Source of the DNA: Pseudomonadales bacterium
Lineage (GTDB): Bacteria; Pseudomonadota; Gammaproteobacteria; Pseudomonadales; Ketobacteraceae
NCBI GenBank assembly: GCA_022361455.1
Contig: JAKSAW010000784.1
Coordinates: 1 to 37,515, forward strand
Direction: 5' to 3'
DNA length: 37,515 nt
Shown here: positions 21,468 to 29,757 of the stretch, one piece after another
Layout: each line of letters begins with the position of its first letter
How positions within the stretch are numbered: the stretch's first letter is position 1
Program-made: the position numbers and the translations under genes
Notes under the pieces: generated by a model
Database searches by the model: none
The model's input: only the letters and a program-made list of their open reading frames with translations
What the model was told of the DNA's origin: nothing

Positions 21468-22499
21468 TTATTTAATCCGTCGTTTAATTTCTTTTAGCCA
21501 GCCCGCAACTTTTTTGTTCGGTGTGGGCTGCAGTGCTTGGTACGCCTCAAATTCGTTAAACGCTAATACTGGATCATGTAAGTATAAATCCGCTAGTACA
21601 GCTAAATTGTAGTGCGCTTTGTCGTAATTGGGTTCAATTCTTATGGCAGAAAGATAGGCTTGTTTGGCTGCTTCGAATTTGCCAAGCTCGCGATTGATCA
21701 AACCAAGCTCATTCATTAGGTAAGGATTCTGGGTTTTGTTTAAAATTGCTTTTTGCAGCAAGGCCTTAGCTTGTTCTAGTTTGCCCTGTTGGCGCAGGAT
21801 GATGGCTTGGTTCACGATGGGCCCTGATAAGCTGGGATAGCGCGCCCCGATTTCCTGGAACAATAAAAGTGCATCTTGCAGGCTTCCAGCTTTCATAGCA
21901 TCCAGGGCGCGATTGTAATCGCCACTAGCTTTGCTAGCCTCTATGGCTTGTTGTTCGTTCTTGGCTACCAGCGGTTTGGGTCTTGGTGTAATTGAGACAG
22001 GTTCCGATGCTACTTCTTTAGCCTTTGCTGTTTTCGTGGCTTCCAGAGGCTCGCTATCGGTGCTTTCTGGAGCTGGTTGATCCACCGTTTCTTCAACTGC
22101 CACTTTTTTGGCTTCTGGTTCCACTACATCTGCTTCTTTAGCATCAGGAGAGTCAGGTTCAATGGGTTCAGCTTCTGTCTCAACGCTTACGGTTTCGATT
22201 GCTTCATCTTTCTTTGGCTCATCAAGATCTTTACGGCCCGTAAAGAACTCAAATAGCGAGGAGGGTTTTTCTTCTTCAGCTTGGTCTACTTGGTCTTTAG
22301 ATTTTATTCTACCGCTTGCATCCGCTGAGCTTTCGGGGGCTGCGTCTTCATCTTTGTCCGATGGTTTTTCTTCGGAGCTATCGTAAATATCTAACCAGCT
22401 GGGTACTTTCATCTCATCTTTAGAGGTCGTCGCGCACCCAGAGGTGAACAGCACCAAGCCAAGCACTAACCACAGAGCAGAGGAATTAGTAAATCTCAT
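21468..22499 (-). CDS. TPR lipoprotein of the motor cluster (GltE/AglT-like)
   Basis: A 343-aa protein. The signal peptide ends in a lipobox (LVLFTSGC, Cys22) with Ala at +2, so outer-membrane sorting by Lol is expected. Residues about 30-180 form a low-complexity Glu/Asp/Ser/Pro-rich linker. Residues about 190-340 hold four TPR-like repeats (DYNRALDAMKAGSLQDALLL, PIVNQAIILRQQGKLEQAKA, YLMNELGLINRELGKFEAAK, AHYNLAVLADLYLHDPVLAF). The long linker would let an outer-membrane-anchored TPR head reach across the periplasm. AglT/GltE of Myxococcus is also a TPR lipoprotein; the resemblance is in architecture and context. The gene overlaps the upstream 1060-aa gene by 14 bp. Confidence 0.85.
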   Translation of the reverse strand: MRFTNSSALWLVLGLVLFTSGCATTSKDEMKVPSWLDIYDSSEEKPSDKDEDAAPESSADASGRIKSKDQVDQAEEEKPSSLFEFFTGRKDLDEPKKDEAIETVSVETEAEPIEPDSPDAKEADVVEPEAKKVAVEETVDQPAPESTDSEPLEATKTAKAKEVASEPVSITPRPKPLVAKNEQQAIEASKASGDYNRALDAMKAGSLQDALLLFQEIGARYPSLSGPIVNQAIILRQQGKLEQAKALLQKAILNKTQNPYLMNELGLINRELGKFEAAKQAYLSAIRIEPNYDKAHYNLAVLADLYLHDPVLAFNEFEAYQALQPTPNKKVAGWLKEIKRRIK

Positions 22500-25400
22500 C
22501 GATATACTCCTCTTTCAATTCTGGCTTGTTGTAGCGGCCAGGCATCAATGCTTCTAATGACTTGTAGCTTTCCTTAATCCACTCATCCCAAACACCGTCG
22601 AGCGTTCGTTCGGTATTGGTTTGAAAAATTTCGATTGCCTTATCCTCAAAAGGTATGGCTTGATCTTCTAGTAAGATGTCATATTCTTCCAGTGCCAACT
22701 CATCCAGGCCGCGAGGGCGCTCGCTGTCCATGATAGAGCTCGCGAAATCTTTGTAAATCTCACCAATGCGGTGAGTGGATTTTGTGGTTTGTTCAATCAC
22801 ACCGATTTCCGCAATACGCGTATAAGCCTTGGTGGCGGATTTCATAGCGTTACGCTTTTTCTTCAGCGATCGTTTTAACGGCTGAGTCAGGCGAATGCGC
22901 TTGTATTGATTGTAAACTGGCTCGGCTAGTTCCACTGCAGACTTAGCAGCCAGTTGTTGAGTCTTCTGGGTGTTCTGGTCTTTACCTTTGAAATAGTTTT
23001 CAACGATCTTGTTGAGCCAGAAGTTACGCTTGTTCTGATCACCTTGCTCTTGGTATAGCGCGGCTAATCGTTCTTGTGCTTCCATTCGTTGGCCGAAAGG
23101 TTCTTCATAGGTCCAATAAAACGACTTGTAAAGGGCAATGGCCTTAGTGGTATTTTGTGTTTGATCGTATAGTTTTGCTGCTTGCCAAGAAGCTTCTTTG
23201 GCTACCTCGGGATTCGACTCTTTATTAACAGCAGCGATAGTCTCAAGCTCTTTTGCTGCTTGCGCCCAGCGACCGGTTTTTTCATAGGCTAAGCTGAGTT
23301 TCGCGGGCAGAGTTGGAATCAATTCATGCTTTGGATAGTTCCTACGGAAGCTTTCCAATACCTCGATGGCGCTGCTCCATTCTTCTAATTGCAGCAAAAT
23401 ATTAGCAGCATCATATTCAGCAGCAGGGCGCACTTTAGAGTTTGGTTCCACAATAGCAACCCTTAAGAACTCTGCAGCGGCTTCTTTCGGTTTGTTCATG
23501 AGTTGCAAGGCTTCCGCCTGCTTGAAGATTGCAGTGGCGCGATTTTCATGAAACTTTTTCGCTTGAGCGTTGCTTAATTTTGCGACCTCAAATACGCGAG
23601 TGATGGCTTCTTCCGCCTCTTGCCAGCGGCTGATATCAAAGAGTGCATTGGCCCGGGTAACCCAAGCTTTTTCCCACAGGTTTTTGGGTGGCGGAGGCAC
23701 TAATTTGATCATCATCATCGTTGATGTGATTACGCCTTCCATATCGTTTAGTGCTAACTGATCTTCGATGACATTGTTAAGAATACCTGGTGTTTCGGGG
23801 TGAGCCGGAAAACGCTTTACAAACTTAAGCGAACTGGAGGTTTTCTTAACAACCCAGCCATGACGCTCCGGATCATTCTTATCCAGTGTCTGAATAAATT
23901 CTTGGTAGGAAAGCAGAGCGAAGTAACCAGCTTTCTCTGATGCCTCGTTGTCCGGATAGTAGTAGGCAGTGCGTTCAAACTCTTCGATGGCGCCACGGAA
24001 ATCTTTTGCTGCGAACAGTACTTCGGCCAACAGTTGGTTCATCTTTGGTGAGAATTGATCCAGCGGGAAGGTTGTCAGATATTCTCGATACCAGCGGGCA
24101 GCAATTAAATAGTCGGTGTCTTTCTTACTGTTCTGAGCCTTTGCATGATAATGATTAGCTAGCTCTACTAGATGTTGTTTAAGTTCTTTTTCATAAAGCT
24201 TGCGTGATTCAGGAGTGGTTTGCTTCCAATAATCACTATAAACCCCGTACTTGGTAACAAAGCGTTCTTTGTAGGGCAGAACCAAGCTTGGGAAGCCACC
24301 TTTCAAGAAAGTATCGATAACTTTCGATGACATTGAAGGTGCCATCGGATGCAGAGGATGCGCTTGGGTGAAGGCTTCGTAGGTGTCGGCTGCGTCTTTA
24401 AAACGCTCTTGATAAAGATACAGGCTTGCCAGAGCGCTATAGATCTCTACTTCATAGTGCCGACCACCATTAGTTTCGAAAAACTCCTTGATGCTTTCGT
24501 AACCTTCTAAATTCGAAAATGCCAGTGCGGTAACCCTTAAGGTGTCGTCTAAGATTTTGCGTTGGGTTTTGGTTATTGCTGGTTGAGCAGGGGCGTCTTG
24601 TTCCGTTTCTGTTGTTGCTGCCGTTTCCGTTTCTTTGTCGGCAGTTACCACTGTTTCGCCGGATTCTTTCTCGGTGTCTTCTGGAGCAACACTCTCTCCA
24701 TTTACCGTGATCAGAGCTGGTTCTAGTGCGGATTTAGATGTGCCAGAGTCCTGCTCTTGAGTATCGCTGGATTGAGCAGAGGAATCGAAACCTTGATCGC
24801 GTTCCCCCTGTTCATTTTCTTTTTTCGGCGGTGGAGGTGGCGGTAAATAAATGTCCATTAACGCCACAAAGTCGATAACGGACAGGTCGTAGTCGCCTAA
24901 CTTGTACAGCGACCAACCATGCTTATATAGAGATTGTTCGTAGAAAGCCGTATCTTCACCAAAGTTCAAAACGTCTTTGTAGGCTTCTGCAGCCGCTTCG
25001 TATTCGCCCAGTAGGAACAATTGCTCGCCGCGGCGAAATTGGGCTTCCGCGTGATATTCACTTTGCGGAAATTTCTCGATAAGTAGATTTAGGGTATTCA
25101 GTGATTGCTCAGGCGACGCATTCAAGTCATAAGCTTTCGCTAGCAGGTAATAGGATTCTGAAAGGTCGATACCCGGTGCAGCGTTATTGATAATCTCTAG
25201 ATAGAGCTCAATGGCGTTATTGTAGGTGAGCTTGCTTGCAGGGGTCGCAGGATCAGCTTCTATGCCTAATGGAATCTCTGTGGATGCGGCTTCGATTGAA
25301 GGTTCCTGTGCCGCTAGGTCAGCCTCGTCTAGTTCGCTGAGTAAGCGCTCCTCACTACCCACCATGGTTAAGTCAGCCATGCGCCGTAATATGGCTAAGC

Positions 25401-25668
25401 GCTCTTCCGGTTGGGTAAAGAGTACCAAGGCCTCTTTATAAGTATCGATTACAGCCTCAGCGGAAATGGGATCCAATTCTTGCGCGTTGATGGTGATATC
25501 TACCGGTTCTAAATCACCCAGGGTGAGCTCGCCTTCATCTTTGTAGGCACGATCCAATGGAGTACGCTCTTCAGGCGCCATTAGTGAGCAAGCTGTGATA
25601 GCCAACGCTAGGGAGGTGGTCGCAAATTGCTTTAACCAGGTTTTGCGCTGGGGAATGGAATCTGTCAC
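22486..25668 (-). CDS. Giant TPR lipoprotein, first gene of the motor cluster (GltD-like)
   Basis: A 1060-aa protein from a GTG start; the ribosome site is weak. The signal peptide ends in lipobox AITAC (Cys27, Ser at +2), so outer-membrane anchoring is likely. TPR-like helical repeats fill most of the mature chain (SYYLLAKAYDLNASPEQSLN, AQFRRGEQLFLLGEYEAAAE, SLYKHGWSLYKLGDYDLSVI and many later). At about residues 276-385 a low-complexity insert interrupts them, beginning with six Pro and KKE, then Ser/Glu/Thr-rich. A PPPP run is at about 660. The lipid-attachment Cys is its only cysteine. In the Agl/Glt system a large periplasmic TPR protein (GltD) plays a scaffold role, and this is the best counterpart here. 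Confidence 0.84.
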   Translation of the reverse strand: MTDSIPQRKTWLKQFATTSLALAITACSLMAPEERTPLDRAYKDEGELTLGDLEPVDITINAQELDPISAEAVIDTYKEALVLFTQPEERLAILRRMADLTMVGSEERLLSELDEADLAAQEPSIEAASTEIPLGIEADPATPASKLTYNNAIELYLEIINNAAPGIDLSESYYLLAKAYDLNASPEQSLNTLNLLIEKFPQSEYHAEAQFRRGEQLFLLGEYEAAAEAYKDVLNFGEDTAFYEQSLYKHGWSLYKLGDYDLSVIDFVALMDIYLPPPPPPKKENEQGERDQGFDSSAQSSDTQEQDSGTSKSALEPALITVNGESVAPEDTEKESGETVVTADKETETAATTETEQDAPAQPAITKTQRKILDDTLRVTALAFSNLEGYESIKEFFETNGGRHYEVEIYSALASLYLYQERFKDAADTYEAFTQAHPLHPMAPSMSSKVIDTFLKGGFPSLVLPYKERFVTKYGVYSDYWKQTTPESRKLYEKELKQHLVELANHYHAKAQNSKKDTDYLIAARWYREYLTTFPLDQFSPKMNQLLAEVLFAAKDFRGAIEEFERTAYYYPDNEASEKAGYFALLSYQEFIQTLDKNDPERHGWVVKKTSSSLKFVKRFPAHPETPGILNNVIEDQLALNDMEGVITSTMMMIKLVPPPPKNLWEKAWVTRANALFDISRWQEAEEAITRVFEVAKLSNAQAKKFHENRATAIFKQAEALQLMNKPKEAAAEFLRVAIVEPNSKVRPAAEYDAANILLQLEEWSSAIEVLESFRRNYPKHELIPTLPAKLSLAYEKTGRWAQAAKELETIAAVNKESNPEVAKEASWQAAKLYDQTQNTTKAIALYKSFYWTYEEPFGQRMEAQERLAALYQEQGDQNKRNFWLNKIVENYFKGKDQNTQKTQQLAAKSAVELAEPVYNQYKRIRLTQPLKRSLKKKRNAMKSATKAYTRIAEIGVIEQTTKSTHRIGEIYKDFASSIMDSERPRGLDELALEEYDILLEDQAIPFEDKAIEIFQTNTERTLDGVWDEWIKESYKSLEALMPGRYNKPELKEEYIDEIY

Positions 25669-26011
25669 AGGTTCGGTATTCCGTTTCTACTTCTTATTAG
25701 ACTGTCGAAAAAATTGTTATTTAAACTATGTAATTGATAGCGATATTGACTATGTCTGTTTAGACCGGTGCTCTTTCGTTGTTCGTTTTCTGCGCCAAGA
25801 TGCATAACCTGCTGCTTTGGTTTTTGCTTGGGTTGTTGCTCTTGGAAATTTCGCGAATCTGTAGCACCCAAAACGATCGCACAGTTTCCTGGGTTTTTGA
25901 CCCTAAGAATCGTTATCATAGCTTATTATTAGTGAAAGTGTTTATGTAAGGTAGCGATTTTTAGTCACTTTTTCAAAACTGGTCACAACTTAGACGGAAG
26001 CAAACCGCCCT
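25669..26011. other. Divergent intergenic region between motor cluster and exonuclease gene
   Basis: 343 bp, AT-rich, without a convincing gene; a minus-strand 84-codon frame (25665-25919) has Gln/Lys-rich random composition. On the minus strand TCTAAT near 25698-25703, about 30 bp before the GTG of the 1060-aa gene, is a possible -10 with only a weak -35. On the plus strand I see no strong promoter for the exonuclease gene. Confidence 0.5.
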
Positions 26012-26932
26012 GTGGAATCACATAAAGCATTGCCCGATTCAGACAACACAATCTTTCTGATTGATGCAAGCATATACATTTTCAGAGCTTGGTTCGGTAT
26101 ACCAGATCACTTTTTTGATGATTTCAGCCGTTCCGTGAATGCCGTTCGCGGTTACGGCTTGTTTCTACAGAAGTTTTTGCGCTATGCGCGGCCAACAAAA
26201 GTAATAGCGGCCTTTGATGAAAGCTTGGAAACTGGCTACCGTCATCAGCTTTACGAGCCTTATAAAGCCAATCGTGCATTACCCGATGAAGATTTGGCAT
26301 ATCAATTGGAGCGCTGTAAAAGCCTGACGACTGCTATGGGCATCACAGCAGTTGCTAGCGACATTTATGAGGCAGATGATCTTATTGCTGCAGTGGCTAA
26401 GAAGCGTCGGGAAAAGGGCGAGCAAGTGGTTGTGCTTTCCACAGATAAGGATCTCGCACAAATGATTGGGCCCCGCGATTTTCTATGGGATTTTAATGGT
26501 GACTGTTTATGGGACCAGGGGGCATTAAACGAATCATGGGGTTTTCCAGTGGAGCGGGTGGCGGATTATTTAGCGATAGTGGGGGATAGCATCGATAATA
26601 TACCTGGGGTTGCGGGGGTTGGTGCGAAATCTGGCCAAGCGTTATGTCGTGCTTTTGCCGATATAGAAGATCTTTATGCCAATCTTGATCAAGTGAAACA
26701 CTTGCCCGTAAGAGGTGCCCAGAAGTTACAACAAAAACTAGCGGACGCTGAGCGTGATGTACGTCTCTTTAAATCCCTGACATTGCTGCATGATCAGGCG
26801 AAGTGTTCCGCTAGCGATAAAGCAGTTAAGCTTCAGTATCGCAAATTAGACAGCTATGGTGGCTGGTTAAATGAATCGGGATTAACCTCTATTCTAAACA
26901 CTAAATGGTTGAGCGAATTCAAAGGTTCTTAA
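26012..26932 (+). CDS. 5'-3' exonuclease / flap endonuclease (Xni-like)
   Basis: A 306-aa protein of the FEN/PIN-type 5' nuclease family, like the N-terminal domain of DNA polymerase I or ExoIX (Xni). Acidic metal ligands appear in order: IFLIDASIYIFRAWF (Asp), VIAAFDES, EADDLIAAVAK, STDKDLAQMI and GDSIDNIPGVAGVGAKSG, the last being the helix-hairpin-helix DNA-binding part. The conserved basic helical-gateway segment is YRHQLYEPYKANR. It should cut 5' flaps in DNA repair and Okazaki-fragment processing. The start is a GTG without a clear ribosome site; no polymerase domain follows. E. coli Xni is about 251 aa, so this one is longer at the N- and C-terminus, and the gene symbol is left open. 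Confidence 0.88.
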   Translation: MESHKALPDSDNTIFLIDASIYIFRAWFGIPDHFFDDFSRSVNAVRGYGLFLQKFLRYARPTKVIAAFDESLETGYRHQLYEPYKANRALPDEDLAYQLERCKSLTTAMGITAVASDIYEADDLIAAVAKKRREKGEQVVVLSTDKDLAQMIGPRDFLWDFNGDCLWDQGALNESWGFPVERVADYLAIVGDSIDNIPGVAGVGAKSGQALCRAFADIEDLYANLDQVKHLPVRGAQKLQQKLADAERDVRLFKSLTLLHDQAKCSASDKAVKLQYRKLDSYGGWLNESGLTSILNTKWLSEFKGS

Positions 26933-27001
26933 GCAATTGGGTGTTTTAAGCGGGCTTACTGGTGATACCGCAGATCTTATTCAAACTAAAGGAATTCATT
27001 A

Positions 27002-27895
27002 ATGGATAGAGCTATAGAATCGTTTATAGCTGAAAAGACGGTTGAGCACTGTGGTAGTGAATACCAGGATCTAAAGCTAAGACGCTCAGGGGTTGGCTGT
27101 ATTAATGAAACCTGGGAAATTTACGGCGATAATTTGGCTTCCCTGTTTTTAAAGCTGGGAAGAGCGACAGCTCATGACATGTACCTTCGAGAAATGGAGG
27201 GCTTGTCGCTGCTCAGCCAAGCTCAGAAAATCAAAATACCCAAAGCCTATGCGGTCGAGAGTAATGATGACTGCGCGCTGCTTATTATGGAGTTTATTCC
27301 TCTGCAGCCTTTGCGAGTCGCTTCTGAAGTGGCGTTGGGTGAAGGGCTCGCTGAACTACACTCTTTGACCAGTGAAACGTTTGGCTTAGCGAATGATAAC
27401 TACATAGGTCGTTCTCTGCAGCCCAATGAGTTGTGTGATGATTGGTGGGATTTTTACTGTAATCAGCGTTTGGGCGTTCAGTTGGCGATGGCTGCTGATA
27501 ATGGCATGCGTGGTGAATTACAGGAGCGCTTAAAAACCCTAATCGAGCATATCCCGCAATTCTTTAAGTTCCATCAGCCCAAGGCATCATTACTTCATGG
27601 TGATTTGTGGAATGGCAATGTCGCTGCTGATCTGTCCGGTACGCCGGTGATTTTTGATCCTGCCGTTTATTATGGTGATGCGGAAACGGATATTGCCATG
27701 AGTCAAATGTTCCAACCTTTGGGGAATGCTGTTTATGACGTCTATTACAAGCATTTTCCTTCCCAACCAGGTCATGACTTGCGACGACATTTATATGATC
27801 TTTATCATTGGCTAAATCACTTTAATCTATTTGGTGTGACTTATTTGGGACAAGTCGAAAGATCTCTTGATGCCTTACTGCTTAAAATGCTGTGA
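27002..27895 (+). CDS. Fructosamine-3-kinase family protein
   Basis: A 297-aa kinase-fold protein. It has the N-terminal SGVGCINETWEIYG glycine-rich part, the LFLKLG lysine segment, ALLIMEFIPLQPLR hinge, GEGLAELHSLTSETFGLANDNYIG (a family hallmark), the catalytic loop LLHGDLWNGNVA with Asp, and VIFDPAVYYGDAETDIAMSQMF with the Mg-binding Asp. The family phosphorylates protein-bound ketosamines (fructosamine, ribulosamine), leading to deglycation; bacterial members often favour ribulosamine/erythrulosamine. AAAGGA lies 8 nt before the ATG. It lies between the exonuclease gene and pdxB. Association with PdxB, which acts on a sugar-phosphate-derived substrate, may be fortuitous. Confidence 0.92.
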   Translation: MDRAIESFIAEKTVEHCGSEYQDLKLRRSGVGCINETWEIYGDNLASLFLKLGRATAHDMYLREMEGLSLLSQAQKIKIPKAYAVESNDDCALLIMEFIPLQPLRVASEVALGEGLAELHSLTSETFGLANDNYIGRSLQPNELCDDWWDFYCNQRLGVQLAMAADNGMRGELQERLKTLIEHIPQFFKFHQPKASLLHGDLWNGNVAADLSGTPVIFDPAVYYGDAETDIAMSQMFQPLGNAVYDVYYKHFPSQPGHDLRRHLYDLYHWLNHFNLFGVTYLGQVERSLDALLLKML

Positions 27896-27925
27896 TTGAA
27901 TAACTTAATAGCAAGTTCAATTAAC

Positions 27926-27936
27926 TGCTATAAAAT
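27926..27936 (+). promoter_or_regulatory. Possible extended -10 promoter for pdxB
   Basis: TGCTATAAAAT has the TGn extension followed by TATAAA, five of six consensus bases, about 52 bp upstream of the pdxB ATG. No good -35 is visible at the right spacing, which is tolerable for extended -10 promoters. The pdxB gene also has an AGAAAGGA ribosome site. Confidence 0.35.
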
Positions 27937-27987
27937 CCCAGAAAATTGAAAAGAACCACAAACATCAGAAGTCTAGAAAGGAAAACC

Positions 27988-29145
27988 ATGAAACTTGTAG
28001 TGGACGAAAATATCCCTTTGGCAGAAGCATTCTTCGCTGATCTTGGTGATCTCACTTTGTTACCAGGTCGAACCATGACTGCTGCTGATGTTAAAGATGC
28101 TGATGCGCTTTTGGTGCGTTCTGTCACTGCTGTTAACGCTAATTTATTACAAGGTTCATCGGTTAAGTTTGTGGGCAGCGCCACTATTGGAGCTGATCAT
28201 TTAGAGACTGCCTACTTGGATCAACACAAAATTACTTGCGCGACGGCTCCGGGATGCAATGCGGTAGCGGTAGTGGAGTATGTTGCTGCGGCGTTGCTAG
28301 AGCTAGCGGCGTTGCGTGGAGAATCTTTTGCTGATCGTTCGATTGGTATTGTGGGATTAGGAAATGTTGGTTCCCGCTTGAAGAAGGTCATGGCTGACTG
28401 GGGATTAACGGTGCTTGCCTGTGATCCACCGTTGCAAGAGAAGGGAGAACCTGATTTGGTTTCCCTAGAAGAAGCTCTTCAAGCCGATGTGGTGAGTATA
28501 CACACCCCATTAACCCGTTCAGGAGATCACCCGACCTATCACTTATTTGATGCCAAATTATTGGACACCCTTAAGCAGGGTGCTGTTCTTATCAATGCCT
28601 CCCGTGGTGCTGTGATTAACAATAATGATTTAAAAGCCTTCTTGGAGAGGCGTAGTGATGTGTCGGTAGTTTTGGATGTTTGGGAAGGCGAGCCTTTCAT
28701 TGATGCTGAATTAGCGCAGCGAGTCGAGATCGCTACACCCCATATTGCGGGTTACTCGTATGATGGCAAGGTCAAAGGCACGGCCATGATCTACAAAGCG
28801 CTGTGTGATGCTATGGGATTAAAGACCAAAAACACGTTAGAGGATTTGATGCCTGATAGTGCATCATTAACCATTGATCTCAGCGAAGGCGTAGTGATTA
28901 AATCTTGTCGCGACCTGGTACAGAGAGTGTATCGAATTGGCGAAGATGATCACAATCTCCGAACTTCACTTCAGCATCCTAAAGATCATCGGATAGCTGC
29001 GTTTGATCAGTTACGCAAGCACTATCGAGTGCGACGAGAGTTTTCCCAGGTATCCTTGCGTGGTGCTGAACAATTAAAAAATGAATTGCCTGCTGCTGAA
29101 CTAGAAAAAATTCAGGCTCTGGGTTTTCGTTTACCCAGAGCCTGA
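27988..29145 (+). CDS. pdxB: 4-phosphoerythronate dehydrogenase PdxB
   Basis: A 385-aa D-2-hydroxyacid dehydrogenase-fold enzyme, second step of the DXP-dependent pyridoxal-phosphate pathway: 4-phospho-D-erythronate to 2-oxo-3-hydroxy-4-phosphobutanoate, NAD-dependent. The start MKLVVDENIPLAEAFFADLG is typical of PdxB. Also visible are the NAD motif GIVGLGNVGSRLKKV, NASRGAVINN (Arg), VVLDVWEGEP (Glu) and TPHIAGYSYDGKVKGTAMIY (His), plus the PdxB-specific C-terminal dimerisation domain (about 290-385). I chose 27988 because it follows AGAAAGGA and matches the family start; an upstream ATG at 27946 adds 14 non-conserved residues. Its last codons form the left arm of a strong hairpin terminator. 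Confidence 0.95.
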   Translation: MKLVVDENIPLAEAFFADLGDLTLLPGRTMTAADVKDADALLVRSVTAVNANLLQGSSVKFVGSATIGADHLETAYLDQHKITCATAPGCNAVAVVEYVAAALLELAALRGESFADRSIGIVGLGNVGSRLKKVMADWGLTVLACDPPLQEKGEPDLVSLEEALQADVVSIHTPLTRSGDHPTYHLFDAKLLDTLKQGAVLINASRGAVINNNDLKAFLERRSDVSVVLDVWEGEPFIDAELAQRVEIATPHIAGYSYDGKVKGTAMIYKALCDAMGLKTKNTLEDLMPDSASLTIDLSEGVVIKSCRDLVQRVYRIGEDDHNLRTSLQHPKDHRIAAFDQLRKHYRVRREFSQVSLRGAEQLKNELPAAELEKIQALGFRLPRA

Positions 29146-29149
29146 ATTT
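29108..29149. terminator. Bidirectional intrinsic terminator overlapping the pdxB stop
   Basis: A perfect 17-bp inverted repeat, AAATTCAGGCTCTGGGT (29108-29124) and ACCCAGAGCCTGAATTT (29133-29149), around an 8-nt TTTCGTTT loop. The pdxB stop (29143-29145) is inside the right arm. On the plus strand it runs into TTTG. On the minus strand it runs into a clean T6 (from AAAAAA at 29105-29110), so it terminates the small gene at 29196-29450 well. Confidence 0.9.
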
Positions 29150-29195
29150 GTTACTGAAACTTATTTGTACTTTTAGTTTTTACAGATCGATTTTA

Positions 29196-29450
29196 TTAAT
29201 GCTGATGAATCTGACGGGGGAAAAGCCACTCGTTAGATAGATCGTTACAGGCTCGTTGAATCATTTCTTCTGTTATTGGTACTTCGCATCCGTTCTCATC
29301 AATGATCGCGGCACCGTGAAAATCTCTTTCCGTAGATAAGTTTTGATCAGTTGCTTCCGACATTGTTGGCTCCATGGTGGGCTTGATTACCGACTCTAAT
29401 CCTGTGCTGGCAATGCGATGGTTAGATGCTTGGTGCTTTGCTTGGGACAT
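29196..29450 (-). CDS. Small conserved-looking protein (84 aa)
   Basis: An 84-aa protein preceded by a good GGGAG ribosome site 6 nt before the ATG. The first half is polar and probably disordered, with further Met codons at 26 and 30. The second half (DFHGAAIIDENGCEVPITEE, then MIQRACNDLSNEWLFP) has a hydrophobic strand-turn-helix pattern. From memory this resembles short Pseudomonas proteins of the PA1571 type (IDE.G.E..ITEEMIQ.AC), but I am not certain. No signal peptide; one or two cysteines. It is transcribed toward pdxB and ends about 47 bp before the shared terminator, which supports it being a real transcription unit. Confidence 0.62.
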   Translation of the reverse strand: MSQAKHQASNHRIASTGLESVIKPTMEPTMSEATDQNLSTERDFHGAAIIDENGCEVPITEEMIQRACNDLSNEWLFPRQIHQH

Positions 29451-29757
29451 GCTTGACTCCCGCTCACTCTCGTTTTATGTACACCATACTGCGGAACTAT
29501 GACTGCTATGTGACTAAAATGTGGCTAGCAGAAAACAGCGGCTGTAGGTTTCTCTTCTTATCTTTAAGTATAAATAGAGAAACATAGGGCACCAGGTAAC
29601 GGTAGAATTCATTTGTAATGAAAATTTGCAGTTTGAGATTATTTGTTATGGATAGGCAGATCTTTCTTGACTAGCAATCTTAGGCGTTAGGTTAACTCCC
29701 TAGTAAATTGACTACTATTTAGTTAGTCTTGCGGCTCTGTTGTTTTGGAAATCCTTT
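29451..29757. other. Divergent intergenic region upstream of the ATP-NAD-kinase-family gene
   Basis: 307 bp without a convincing gene. It holds an 8-bp perfect inverted repeat, GTTTCTCT (29548-29555) and AGAGAAAC (29576-29583), flanking a TATAAA (29569-29574). Two TTGACT hexamers occur at 29667-29672 and 29708-29713 without good -10 partners. An imperfect hairpin CTGCTA/TAGCAG lies near 29502-29530. Any of these could be regulatory; none is firm. Confidence 0.45.

Noticed and set aside
14625..25668. Zorya-type anti-phage system because of MotA/ExbB-like motor genes
   Set aside because: The partners are TonB-like and TPR lipoproteins; no ZorC/ZorD helicase or ZorE nuclease-like genes are present.
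25665..25919. 84-codon minus-strand frame in the gap before the 1060-aa gene
   Set aside because: Gln/Lys/Asn-rich composition, overlap with the start of the real gene and no good ribosome site; most likely chance.
25898..25925. Fur-box-like sequence (ATGATAACGATTC on the minus strand)
   Set aside because: Only a partial match to the Fur consensus in an AT-rich gap, with no iron-related gene nearby.
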